DNA of 64,000 nt, taken from NCBI RefSeq assembly GCF_016746095.1, contig NZ_JAERTY010000010.1, positions 186,001 to 250,000 on the forward strand, written 5' to 3'. The position numbers and the translations under genes were made by a program. The stretch is from Sphingobacterium faecale (GTDB lineage Bacteria; Bacteroidota; Bacteroidia; Sphingobacteriales; Sphingobacteriaceae). A model generated the notes under the pieces. That model saw only the letters and a program-made list of their open reading frames with translations. It was not told where the DNA came from and did not search any database. Shown here piece after piece: positions 8,480 to 17,332 of this stretch. Every line of letters begins with the position of its first letter. Position 1 is the first letter of the stretch.

Positions 8480-9910
8480 TTATTTCAATTCTATTGGCCC
8501 ATAAAAATAATTCGTACTATTATCCTTTTCATAAAATCCACCAAAAGTACGATACAAAGGATCTGTTGGTGTAATTGCCGTAGGTAACCAGTTCAATACA
8601 AACACGCGATTGGTCATATAAGGTAATATGTACTGCTCAAAATAAGGCTTAAACCTAGATAATGCTCCATTATTGTTACTACCTGTAGTTCCTTCAGGAA
8701 CCTTTTTGGTAAAGACTATTTCCGATGTAGCTACGTTGATTTTAAAACCAAAATCATAATCCGCATAAAATCCTATAGCTCCGGTGGCGGTTGAAGCATA
8801 GCCAAAGCTAACGGTTACCGTGGAATCGCTTGAAAAGTTTAACGCCATGTTTTTAACAAACCTCCGTTCAGTAACAGTAGACTGCGTCGCTACAGCATTT
8901 ACAAAGTTGTTATAAACAGTCGTAAAGGCTGTAGATATTCCATAGCTGGTATAATGAGATGCCCCTGGAGTATAAAGTATAGATTTCACTTTATTTGTTC
9001 CCAGCCAAATAGGGAGGGTTTGGGTTATATCAGTCGGATCCTTCGCATTATAAATTGTCTTAAAAGCCAGTTGCGTCTCATTTTGCAAAGCGCGAAAATC
9101 TAAACCAAAGGCTGCCTTATAGTAATCTACAACTTCCTGCTCTTTTGCTCTCAGTTTAAGCTGAGCCGACCGTGGAGCCGTAAGAACGTAATTATCAAAC
9201 CAAACCTGCCCCATTACCAACAAATGAGCAGCCATTTCTGCAAAATCTTCAGTATACTTTCCCCTCGCATAACGGCTGACAAACCCTAATGATTTTGCCA
9301 AAGTCTCCGTATTGGAAGAGTTAGTCCAGTCTTCATAATAGTCGGCTTTGGTAATTTCAGCAAAAGACGGTGGAATAATCACGTTTTGATTCATGATATG
9401 CACAAACTCATGATGGATGGTTCTTAGTTTTCTTCGAACCCCAGCATCACCTTCCACAACACTTTCCGAAAAATTATTCACATCATAAAGAGTTACCTTG
9501 CGTCCTGCATCTGCAGTTCCCAACACGACAGATCCATTTGTATTGTAGAGAACAGAACCAAAAAGTGCATACTGTTTAGGGACAAATGTTTTTATAAATG
9601 TTTTACCTGCTATCTTCTCATAAGGTCTGATATAGCAATTCAAAACAGCTTCCATCATGGGTTGTACCCGTTCTAGTTTCACGGGGGATACATCACGACT
9701 TACCTCTGTATTATTTCGATCAAAGCGATACACCACTTCTATATTGTATGGATCAACTAGATTAGTCAGCAACCACTTATCGAGCGCGCTATTAGTCAAA
9801 TCTGACTCACTATAAATAGACATATCTACGTCTACGGTATCATTATCCCTAGAACATCCCAAGAACAATAATACTTGAAGTATCATACATATTATTACTA
9901 TCTTTTTCAT
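8480..9910 (-). CDS. Zinc-binding metallohydrolase lipoprotein of a SusC/SusD locus
   Basis: A 476-residue lipoprotein (signal peptide and lipobox LLFLGCS, Cys19) with a zincin motif HHEFVH at residues 166-171 (HExxH at 167-171). An acidic stretch about 50 residues later (YTEDFAEMAAHLL) may hold the third zinc ligand. It fits the substrate import-associated zinc metallohydrolase lipoprotein family (TIGR04549 as I recall it), encoded beside SusC/SusD pairs. It lies 17 bp after the SusD gene and is followed by DUF4302. By analogy it would trim a peptide or other substrate at the outer surface before import, but the substrate is unknown and peptidase activity is inferred only from the motif. Confidence 0.85.
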   Translation of the reverse strand: MKKIVIICMILQVLLFLGCSRDNDTVDVDMSIYSESDLTNSALDKWLLTNLVDPYNIEVVYRFDRNNTEVSRDVSPVKLERVQPMMEAVLNCYIRPYEKIAGKTFIKTFVPKQYALFGSVLYNTNGSVVLGTADAGRKVTLYDVNNFSESVVEGDAGVRRKLRTIHHEFVHIMNQNVIIPPSFAEITKADYYEDWTNSSNTETLAKSLGFVSRYARGKYTEDFAEMAAHLLVMGQVWFDNYVLTAPRSAQLKLRAKEQEVVDYYKAAFGLDFRALQNETQLAFKTIYNAKDPTDITQTLPIWLGTNKVKSILYTPGASHYTSYGISTAFTTVYNNFVNAVATQSTVTERRFVKNMALNFSSDSTVTVSFGYASTATGAIGFYADYDFGFKINVATSEIVFTKKVPEGTTGSNNNGALSRFKPYFEQYILPYMTNRVFVLNWLPTAITPTDPLYRTFGGFYEKDNSTNYFYGPIELK

Positions 9911-9927
9911 ATTACAGTTAATTGATG

Positions 9928-11433
9928 TTATCTTGGGTTACGTATTATTCCATTATTAATTGCGTCCTGAGGGATCTGAAAGACACGTCGCTTATCACCT
10001 GCCGGCAATTCCTGAAATGTTTCTGTCCCATCTGAAGCGATATGGTTATGCTTTACCGTTAATTTATGACGAAGAATATCCATCCATCGAATGCCTTCCT
10101 GCATAAACTCTTTCCTTTTGGCTTCTAGTACAACCATAAGTAACGCTTCTTTATCATCCGTGACATTGAAATAGGTCTTTGCTTTTGCAGCCGTCATACC
10201 ATGTGTTGATGGGCTGTATCCCGAAATTCTTGTACTGGCAAAATCATTTAAGTCTTTTATCGCATTTGCAAAGTCTTCGTTCTGAATATAGGCCTCAGCA
10301 CGATTTAACAAGGCTTCATCAGCAGTCAAAATGGGCGACATAATATAAGCCACACCAATCCCTGCTTGGATATTAGTATAAAAGAATGTTTCATTAAATT
10401 TATTAGTGGTATAATTGGGGGCCGTCCAAGATCCAAATTTCTGCAAAAATGGAGCTCCAAAAGAGGTGGTACCTGTATAGATATTTTTCACCGTTTCTCC
10501 AAAGCTGTATCTCGCACCACCATTATAGTCGTAACGTTGTTCAAAAGAGTACGTACTTGCTAAAAGTACATTCCACGTATTTTGTGAACTTGTATATGCT
10601 GCCCTATACTCATCGTAAGATAGTGGGCTTAATTTTTGTACATACTGCCTAACATTAGATCGAAACGTACTCGTTGGATACATGGCTGTTGCATGTTCAA
10701 TTACTTTGTCCCATTCACCCTTAAATAAATAAAAGCGTGCAGCAAAGGCGTGTGCAGCCTGCTCCGTAAAATGAAATTTGGGAACCTCGTGATTGATACC
10801 TTGAAGCAACGCCAATCCTTCTGTCAAATCCTTTTCGATCTGTGCATAGGTATCCGCTAAGGTACCTCGCTCATAAGAAGGATTTACCGTAGTTTCGGGG
10901 ATTAAAGGATATGGGATCCCTAATCCTGAATTCGCTCCTCCTATTTCATAGGGTTCACTAAAAAATATGGAAAGCATAAATATACTGTATGCCCGTGCGA
11001 TCAATGCCTCGCCTTTAAATTGATTCACGTTAGAACCTTGTAATGTCTTCTGCCCGGAAAAATCATTGTTAGCAATAGATTCCAATGCTTGATTGGCAGT
11101 TGCTACTGCTCGGTAACAGGCAAACCAATATTCAGCTGGCGTACCATTCCCTCTTTCTAAAACCTCATTCCAATGATACAATCCTATATAAGGCTCATTA
11201 TTACTACCTGCGTACTGTGCTCCTTTATCTTCTGCATTATCGGAAGCAACTTCTGCAAATGTAAAATAATGACGATCAGGATACCCACTCACCAATAATT
11301 GAGATAGCTTATCAAGATTCTGGATTTCCGTACGCATATCAGGATCGACACCCAAATACTTTTCACATCCAGAAGATAGTATTGTCACTATGAAAAGTAC
11401 AATACCTATGCTTTTAATTTTTTGTAGTTTCAT
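9928..11433 (-). CDS. SusD/RagB-family substrate-binding lipoprotein
   Basis: A 501-residue outer-membrane lipoprotein (lipobox ILSSGCEK, Cys23) that would form the lid over the SusC pore encoded just upstream (11-bp gap). The N-terminal part (YLGVDPDMRTEIQNLDKLSQLLVSGY) and C-terminal motif KRKEFMQEGIRWMDILRH are typical of the RagB/SusD fold, with TPR-like helices. The ligand cannot be predicted from sequence. The gene is part of the operon controlled by the sigma/FecR pair at 15267-17159. Confidence 0.92.
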   Translation of the reverse strand: MKLQKIKSIGIVLFIVTILSSGCEKYLGVDPDMRTEIQNLDKLSQLLVSGYPDRHYFTFAEVASDNAEDKGAQYAGSNNEPYIGLYHWNEVLERGNGTPAEYWFACYRAVATANQALESIANNDFSGQKTLQGSNVNQFKGEALIARAYSIFMLSIFFSEPYEIGGANSGLGIPYPLIPETTVNPSYERGTLADTYAQIEKDLTEGLALLQGINHEVPKFHFTEQAAHAFAARFYLFKGEWDKVIEHATAMYPTSTFRSNVRQYVQKLSPLSYDEYRAAYTSSQNTWNVLLASTYSFEQRYDYNGGARYSFGETVKNIYTGTTSFGAPFLQKFGSWTAPNYTTNKFNETFFYTNIQAGIGVAYIMSPILTADEALLNRAEAYIQNEDFANAIKDLNDFASTRISGYSPSTHGMTAAKAKTYFNVTDDKEALLMVVLEAKRKEFMQEGIRWMDILRHKLTVKHNHIASDGTETFQELPAGDKRRVFQIPQDAINNGIIRNPR

Positions 11434-11444
11434 AATAGTTTCAA

Positions 11445-14400
11445 TTAAAATCCAAGTTTTACCGACAGCGTGTATTGCTTTGGAATCGGCATTGCTACTC
11501 CACCATTATTGAAAAACTCGGGATCAGCCCCATTCAATTTCTTGTCGGAATATAATAACGCAATATTATTACCCACCAATGCTAACTGCGCTGTACTAAA
11601 TCTTAACTTCGACACCCACTCTTTTGGCAATTGGTATGCTAATGAAACATTCTTCAACCGAATAAAATCGCCTTTTGCAACACGTTGATCAGAATAACTA
11701 TATACATTATAAGGATACTGTGAATTGGTCGTATTACCATTGGGACGCACGATATTATTTGCGCGATCAAATGCATCCAATAAGGATGGAATATTGGTAT
11801 ACTTCTCATCACCTGGCATTACCCAGCGATTGATAAAATCTTTACTTATGGAACTAAAGTCGGAATAACTAGCCGAATAAATAGGTTGCAAACGTACGTA
11901 ATTTCCTGTGGCAAATGTCAACAGGGCCGACAAAGTAATCCCTTTATGTGATACCTGATTATAGAACCCTCCAGTAAATGTTGGGTCTACTGGACCATGG
12001 TAGGTAAGATTCGCAACATCTGTTGTATTTTGAAGATAAATATAAGGTTCATTTCTCTTGCCATCTGTGCCTATATACGTTGGGTATCCATAATTCGGAT
12101 CTAGACCATCAAATGTAACGGAAAACAGACCACGTTGGGAATATCCCTTCATTGGTGCTCCTTCAGCCCTTACTAATGTCCATATGTTTGGATTGACATC
12201 CAACTCCGTAACTTCATTCTTGTTTAAACCAAAGTTAAATTGCGTTCTCCATTTAAAGCCGTTATCCTTCTGAATAGGGTTACCAGCGATAGTGAATTCA
12301 AAACCGCTAGCTTTAATTTTACCATAGTTTGCCAGTTTTTGACTCTGTCCACCTACTCCAGAAACTGGTCTTAGACCTAATAAGTCAAAGATATTTCTCT
12401 TGTAAAAATCAACCGTTACATTAACTTTATCGTTAAACCAGCCTAGGTCACCACCAACGTTAAATTCATACAACTTTTCCCACGTTAATTCTGAATTAGC
12501 TAAACTGGAAATATAAACCTGAGTTTCCTTATCTTCTGGCTTAGGTCTATATGTGATTCGATTATAGTATAATGTCGAAGTATTGTTAGCATTACCCATA
12601 TTGGCTACTAGACCATAAGTACCGCGAACTCGAACAGATGAAAGCACATCATTTTTTGGATAAAAAGACTCTTGATCGACATTCCATGCGCCGGAAACAT
12701 TCCAAGTCGGTAACCAACGTGCGGAAGTCACTGCCCCCATCCTATTTGAGCCATCGTATCTTACTGTTCCGTTAAAAGAATACTTATCATTAAAATTATA
12801 TGCTCCACGAAACATAAATGCTACATTGCGCTCTTTACCATACCCCATGCCAAAATAAGGATCTGCAGCTTCGATCATCTTTTTGAAATAGAGGTAATTG
12901 GGATTAACCAATCCGCTACTATTATACTGATAACCCACACCATCAAACTCATAGTTATCTCTATCGGTATAACGCATCTCCATAGATCCGAATAAATTAA
13001 ATCGATGCAACTCGGTAATTGCAAGATCATATTCTAGATTTTGCCTGAAATAATAGTTCTTAATTTCATTGCTTGATGGATTAAAAAATCCTCCTTCATT
13101 CAATATCACTACCTTCGGATTGTTTGGATAGTCCGGATCTTCGTAAAGGAAAATATTATTAGCATTCACGATTGCATTGCCATTTGCTCTAAAAGCCTCA
13201 GCCATATTAGATTTATCCAATATGTAATGCTTACGAGTGGAATTAGCATAGCGATAAGCCCCATCTAATGAGTACGTTAAGTTAGACAAAATCTTATATT
13301 TTAGACCGCCCTGTAGTTTCAAGTCTAACATACGTAAGCTAAGATAATTCGTGTTCAGCTCATTAATAATATTAAAAGGAGCATAATTGCGTGTAAAATA
13401 CTCTAGCGAACCATCCTCATTATAAGGAGTGATTAAGCGCGAGGTATTTAAAGCATATGAATAAGGGTTAATATCAAAGTTACGTGTGTAAGTTCCAAAT
13501 ACAGGGTCAGAATCCCGCGTTAAAGTACCGGGAGCATTCTGATCACGTATAGATGTTGCTGCCAACAACTCAGCACTTAACTTATCACTAATTTTTATAT
13601 TCGATCGAATATTTCCTGTAAAACGCTTTACCTTATCTGCAATAGTCTGCCCATTATCATGCGTCATACTAGTCGAAAAATAATTTTGTGCCCGATCTGT
13701 CCCTGTCATTACACTTAAAGAGTGCTCTTGAAGCAACGAGTTTTTGAACAACACATCAAACCAATCGGTGTTTGACTTAGCGTACCTTGATAAGAAGTTC
13801 AGCTGCTCCTCTTTGGTATTCTTTAGCTTAAATGAATCAGAGGCAGGATCATACATATACATTTGATCGTACATCTTAGCAAAGATTCCTCCATGTCTCA
13901 CATTTGCCATCGAAGAATGAGAATAATATCCCTTATTTTCAAGCTCCATTAGTACAGACATCTGTTCTGCAGAATTCATGATATCAAATTGGTTATAATT
14001 CGGCTTTAGATAGGTCGTCATCGTACCGGAATAATTTATATTCGCTTTACCATCTGTATTTCTACCTTTCTTTGTCGTAACGACAATCACACCATTCATA
14101 GCTCTGGCACCATACATTGCTGTAGCAGCAGCATCTTTCAAAATATTAAAGGACTCGATGTCATCAGGATTCAAACCTGCCACCGAAGAGCCTAACAGGG
14201 TATTTGCATCTCCTGTAGACAGTGCTTCATTTGAAATGTTGACCATGTCCTCCATGATAATTCCGTCTATTACCCACAGCGGCTTATTATCGCCTGACAA
14301 AGAGGTAGCTCCGCGAACACGCACTTTAGGAGCTGCGCCAAATGTTCCAGAAACATTTTGAACAGATACCCCAGCAACCTGCCCCTCCAACATGCGAGAT

Positions 14401-15158
14401 ACATCAGGGACACCCGATCGCTCCGCATCTTTAGCATTAACTTTCGAACTTGCTCCCGTAAAAAATTTCCTGTCAATATTCTGATATCCGGTAGCTACCA
14501 CATTGACTGCCTCTAGTGTATTATCCTGAGCTTTAAGCCTAATGTTAACAAGCTTTCTACCTTCTATAGCTACTTCAGTCCCATCATAACCTATAAAACG
14601 AATGACTAAAGTCGAGTTTGCAGGCGCATTGATGGTAAATTCCCCTTGAGCATTAGTTGAAACGGCGCCATTTCCTCCTTTTACGGAAACGGAAGCACCA
14701 GCTAAAGGCTGACCTTCGGTATTATGAACGGTACCTTTAACCTGGTTTTGCTGAGCATAGCCAGAAACAACAACAGGTTTTAAATTTTTATCTTCAATAG
14801 GACTAATTGTAATGGTTTTATCGATTATCTTAAATGCCATATTGTTATTGGCTAACAACTTAGACATCGCTTCATTCAGCCCCGCATCGTCAATCTTTAA
14901 ATTGATTCTTTTCGCATCTTTAATAATTGCATCATTGTAAAGAAACTTGAAATTTGTTTGTTTAGTTATTTCCTTAAAAGCATCTTCCAACTTGGCATTA
15001 AGCAGTGAAAGCGATACTTTTTGCGCCTTCCCGCTTCCATAAGCACAGGTCATAAAAACTAACATTAAGGCTGTTGCTATTTTCATAATCCGGAAAATTA
15101 TTGGAAAGGGCGCTCCTTTGGGGACAATAATCCCTTTGCCAAATGATAAGTTATTCAT
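11445..15158 (-). CDS. SusC/RagA-family TonB-dependent transporter with STN signalling domain
   Basis: A 1237-residue outer-membrane importer. After an unusually long N-terminus with the membrane segment near residues 25-45 come four parts: an STN domain (about 47-97, KLEDAFKEITKQTNFKFLYND); a carboxypeptidase-D-like regulatory domain (about 137-215, GTVHNTEGQPLAGASVSV); the plug (VRVRGATSLSGDNKPLWVIDG and DAAATAMYGARAMNGVIVVTT); and the barrel ending in LSVKLGF. The STN domain marks a receptor that signals ligand binding to the FecR protein encoded directly upstream, which in turn frees the ECF sigma factor. An internal ATG at 15086 would give a more usual signal peptide and could be the true start. 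Confidence 0.93.
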   Translation of the reverse strand: MNNLSFGKGIIVPKGAPFPIIFRIMKIATALMLVFMTCAYGSGKAQKVSLSLLNAKLEDAFKEITKQTNFKFLYNDAIIKDAKRINLKIDDAGLNEAMSKLLANNNMAFKIIDKTITISPIEDKNLKPVVVSGYAQQNQVKGTVHNTEGQPLAGASVSVKGGNGAVSTNAQGEFTINAPANSTLVIRFIGYDGTEVAIEGRKLVNIRLKAQDNTLEAVNVVATGYQNIDRKFFTGASSKVNAKDAERSGVPDVSRMLEGQVAGVSVQNVSGTFGAAPKVRVRGATSLSGDNKPLWVIDGIIMEDMVNISNEALSTGDANTLLGSSVAGLNPDDIESFNILKDAAATAMYGARAMNGVIVVTTKKGRNTDGKANINYSGTMTTYLKPNYNQFDIMNSAEQMSVLMELENKGYYSHSSMANVRHGGIFAKMYDQMYMYDPASDSFKLKNTKEEQLNFLSRYAKSNTDWFDVLFKNSLLQEHSLSVMTGTDRAQNYFSTSMTHDNGQTIADKVKRFTGNIRSNIKISDKLSAELLAATSIRDQNAPGTLTRDSDPVFGTYTRNFDINPYSYALNTSRLITPYNEDGSLEYFTRNYAPFNIINELNTNYLSLRMLDLKLQGGLKYKILSNLTYSLDGAYRYANSTRKHYILDKSNMAEAFRANGNAIVNANNIFLYEDPDYPNNPKVVILNEGGFFNPSSNEIKNYYFRQNLEYDLAITELHRFNLFGSMEMRYTDRDNYEFDGVGYQYNSSGLVNPNYLYFKKMIEAADPYFGMGYGKERNVAFMFRGAYNFNDKYSFNGTVRYDGSNRMGAVTSARWLPTWNVSGAWNVDQESFYPKNDVLSSVRVRGTYGLVANMGNANNTSTLYYNRITYRPKPEDKETQVYISSLANSELTWEKLYEFNVGGDLGWFNDKVNVTVDFYKRNIFDLLGLRPVSGVGGQSQKLANYGKIKASGFEFTIAGNPIQKDNGFKWRTQFNFGLNKNEVTELDVNPNIWTLVRAEGAPMKGYSQRGLFSVTFDGLDPNYGYPTYIGTDGKRNEPYIYLQNTTDVANLTYHGPVDPTFTGGFYNQVSHKGITLSALLTFATGNYVRLQPIYSASYSDFSSISKDFINRWVMPGDEKYTNIPSLLDAFDRANNIVRPNGNTTNSQYPYNVYSYSDQRVAKGDFIRLKNVSLAYQLPKEWVSKLRFSTAQLALVGNNIALLYSDKKLNGADPEFFNNGGVAMPIPKQYTLSVKLGF

Positions 15159-15218
15159 ACATTTGAGTAATTGAGTTAATGTTAATGGTTAAAATTCTAC
15201 TTAGCTTAATGAACCTTA

Positions 15219-15240
15219 CAGGGGTGCTGCAACACCTCTG
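15219..15240 (-). promoter_or_regulatory. Hairpin between the FecR and SusC genes
   Basis: CAGGGGTG (15219-15226) faces CACCTCTG (15233-15240) in the 108-bp gap before the STN-type SusC gene. It lacks a T-run on the minus strand, so it may be an mRNA-processing or stability element between the regulatory and transport genes rather than a terminator. Confidence 0.3.
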
Positions 15241-15266
15241 TTTTCATTTTTAGTACACTATTTACG

Positions 15267-16412
15267 TCATATTCTTTTCTTTTTTAGAATTACTAATTTG
15301 TTGTTGTCTATTTTAAAATCTAAATCACTTACAAACTCTAACATCTTCAAAACTTCTGTCAGATTTGCCGAACGGCTAATTTCGCCGGTATAAGTCTGAG
15401 AAAGTGAGACTCCCTTGGAAAAAGAAACCTCTAGGTCATACCAGTTCTGTAACTCCTTTGCGATACTCACAATATTATCTCCTTTGAAGTAAAACAAATT
15501 GTTTTTCCAAGCCAGCTCTTTCTGCAAATCAGCTTTACGTAGGTCAATTCTACTTCCAACGATCTCGCCTTTCATCCCTGGATAAAGGATTTCTTGTAGA
15601 TGATCTTTATATACCATGACCTTTCCCTCCTCTAAAGTGGTGACCGGTCTATCGGTATACGCCGAGATATTAAAATGAGTTCCTAGCACTTTCACATTGC
15701 CACCAACAGTCTCTATCACAAAAGGCCGATCTTGATCTTTAGCCACTTGAAAATAGGCCTCTCCTTTCAATTTAACCTGTCTTCTGTCTTTTGTAAATTG
15801 CGATGGAAACACGAGTTCACTACTGGCATTGATCCATACCTTGGTGCCGTCGGAGAGAGTCATATGGAGAAAATGGGCTGCCGGTACCACTAACTTATTG
15901 ATTGTCGTCGACGGTGCATCCGCAACGATTGTTTTCTCATCAGTCGATATACTACCATCCGCTAATAAAGTCACATTATCATTTACTTTAACTTCTGTGC
16001 CGTCTTCCAAAACAATCTTGGCACCTTTTATGGCTGGAAGAATATCATTTTTATAACGTTCATCTTTGCTTTCTACAATACGCGAGGATTCTACATCTTC
16101 ATTGGTTCTTAAAAGGAAAAAAGAAACCGTCCCTATCAGGACGAGTAAAGCCGCGGCAATACGCCCCCAATACCACAAGGATTGCTTACGCCGTTTCTTT
16201 CTTAGTATAGACCATCCTACCTCCTCATCAAATGAGTTGAAGATACGCATATCTGCACCACTCTTCATTTCTTCTTCCAACTGTTGAATCAACTGGACAT
16301 TGCGAGAATCGTGCTCTGACCATACCTGCAGGGCATCAATTTCTGCTTCCGTCAATTCACCATTGAATTTACGACGTATTAGTTGGGCAATATATAAAGG
16401 GTCGGTTCTCAT
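15267..16412 (-). CDS. FecR-family anti-sigma factor
   Basis: A 381-residue inner-membrane regulator. An N-terminal cytoplasmic region (about 1-80) would bind the sigma factor. One membrane segment follows (about 82-102, WGRIAAALLVLIGTVSFFLL). The periplasmic FecR domain (about 170-265) contains TTINKLVVPAAHFLHMTLSDG, GEAYFQVAKDQDRPFVIET and VLGTHFNISAY. A DUF4974 C-terminal domain ends in FKIDNNKLVILKKKRI. It lies between the ECF sigma gene (217-bp gap) and the STN-type SusC gene, the standard order for a substrate-induced system in Bacteroidota. It presumably holds the sigma factor inactive until SusC signals occupancy. Confidence 0.92.
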   Translation of the reverse strand: MRTDPLYIAQLIRRKFNGELTEAEIDALQVWSEHDSRNVQLIQQLEEEMKSGADMRIFNSFDEEVGWSILRKKRRKQSLWYWGRIAAALLVLIGTVSFFLLRTNEDVESSRIVESKDERYKNDILPAIKGAKIVLEDGTEVKVNDNVTLLADGSISTDEKTIVADAPSTTINKLVVPAAHFLHMTLSDGTKVWINASSELVFPSQFTKDRRQVKLKGEAYFQVAKDQDRPFVIETVGGNVKVLGTHFNISAYTDRPVTTLEEGKVMVYKDHLQEILYPGMKGEIVGSRIDLRKADLQKELAWKNNLFYFKGDNIVSIAKELQNWYDLEVSFSKGVSLSQTYTGEISRSANLTEVLKMLEFVSDLDFKIDNNKLVILKKKRI

Positions 16413-16628
16413 AATTTATTTCCTCTATAAAAAATCTAAATGGATGAGGGTAACTACAAAATTCACTTATATATCATCATCACACAATCCTATGGCACTT
16501 AAGAGCGAATTTATGTAGGTTTATATATAAGAAACGAAAAGTGAATAAAGGGGTGACAAGAATTTAACTTTTTTTTAACATGTAGATTTGCGTCCGAGCG
16601 AATTAGCTTATCTGCTATAACCGACTGC

Positions 16629-17159
16629 TTAAAATTCAAGCGCCCACAAGACTAAAAGAAAGAAAAATTCGGGATGAATCTTTTGACGCAGTACACGGAG
16701 CGCCCGTTGCTTTTGGGTTTTTATAGTATTAATCGATATTTCTAACTTTTCGGCTATTTCTTGGTTAGAGAAACCATCCAAATAGCTCAGCTTAAATATA
16801 TGCTGACAAGAGTCTGGCAACCCCTCCATAACACGTGCAATCTCGGACATAAATTCGGCACGAATGATCTTGTGCTCATAATCTGTATCATCAGCCTCCG
16901 TAGCATATTGTCGATCCAAATATTTCTGTATAGTTTTACTTTTACGGCTTTGATTGTATACCGCATTTCGAATTGTACTATAGAGGAACGAACGAACAGC
17001 CGCAGGTTGGATGGATACCTTGTGTTTGTTATCCAGATAAGCGATAAAAGCATCCTGAACTAGGTCCTCAGCCACCTCCGTATCCTTCACCATCTCCCAG
17101 GCAAAATAACATAACACTTTGTAATGCTTATTGAACTCAATGCGATCCTCGAAATTCAT
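16629..17159 (-). CDS. ECF-type RNA polymerase sigma factor
   Basis: A 176-residue sigma-70-family protein. Region 2 is at about residues 8-75 (CYFAWEMVKDTEVAEDLVQDAFIAYL) and region 4 at about 110-162 (MEGLPDSCQHIFKLSYLDGFSNQEIAEKLEISINTIK, a helix-turn-helix). The last residues are strongly hydrophobic (FFFLLVLWALEF), a common tail in Bacteroidota ECF sigmas. It heads the minus-strand locus running to 7162 and should direct transcription of the SusC operon once released by FecR. Its own promoter at 17209-17240 has the housekeeping consensus. Confidence 0.93.
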   Translation of the reverse strand: MNFEDRIEFNKHYKVLCYFAWEMVKDTEVAEDLVQDAFIAYLDNKHKVSIQPAAVRSFLYSTIRNAVYNQSRKSKTIQKYLDRQYATEADDTDYEHKIIRAEFMSEIARVMEGLPDSCQHIFKLSYLDGFSNQEIAEKLEISINTIKTQKQRALRVLRQKIHPEFFFLLVLWALEF

Positions 17160-17208
17160 CCCGGTCTCCTCTAGGAATATGGTGTAATTATATTTTTTGT
17201 ATTAGTAG

Positions 17209-17240
17209 TAAATATAGGATATATAGAGAGGAATATCAAA
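17209..17240 (-). promoter_or_regulatory. Promoter of the ECF sigma gene
   Basis: On the minus strand, TTTG (17240-17237), a 20-bp spacer and TATATTTA (17216-17209) match the Bacteroidota promoter with one mismatch. The start of transcription would be near 17205, about 45 bases before the ATG. Confidence 0.65.
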
Positions 17241-17276
17241 TAGGCCAGAGCAAAGCGGATACCTTTTTCTTCTAGA

Positions 17277-17313
17277 AAATAAAGGGCTGCCTTTTTTCAA
17301 CAAGCAGCCCTTT
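17277..17313 (-). terminator. Terminator of the SusC-A/SusD-A operon
   Basis: AAAGGGCTGC (17281-17290) pairs with GCAGCCCTTT (17304-17313). On the minus strand the stem is followed by TTTT, and it lies 20 bp after the SusD-A stop. Confidence 0.8.
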
Positions 17314-17332
17314 AAAAGTCTTAACTATCAGC

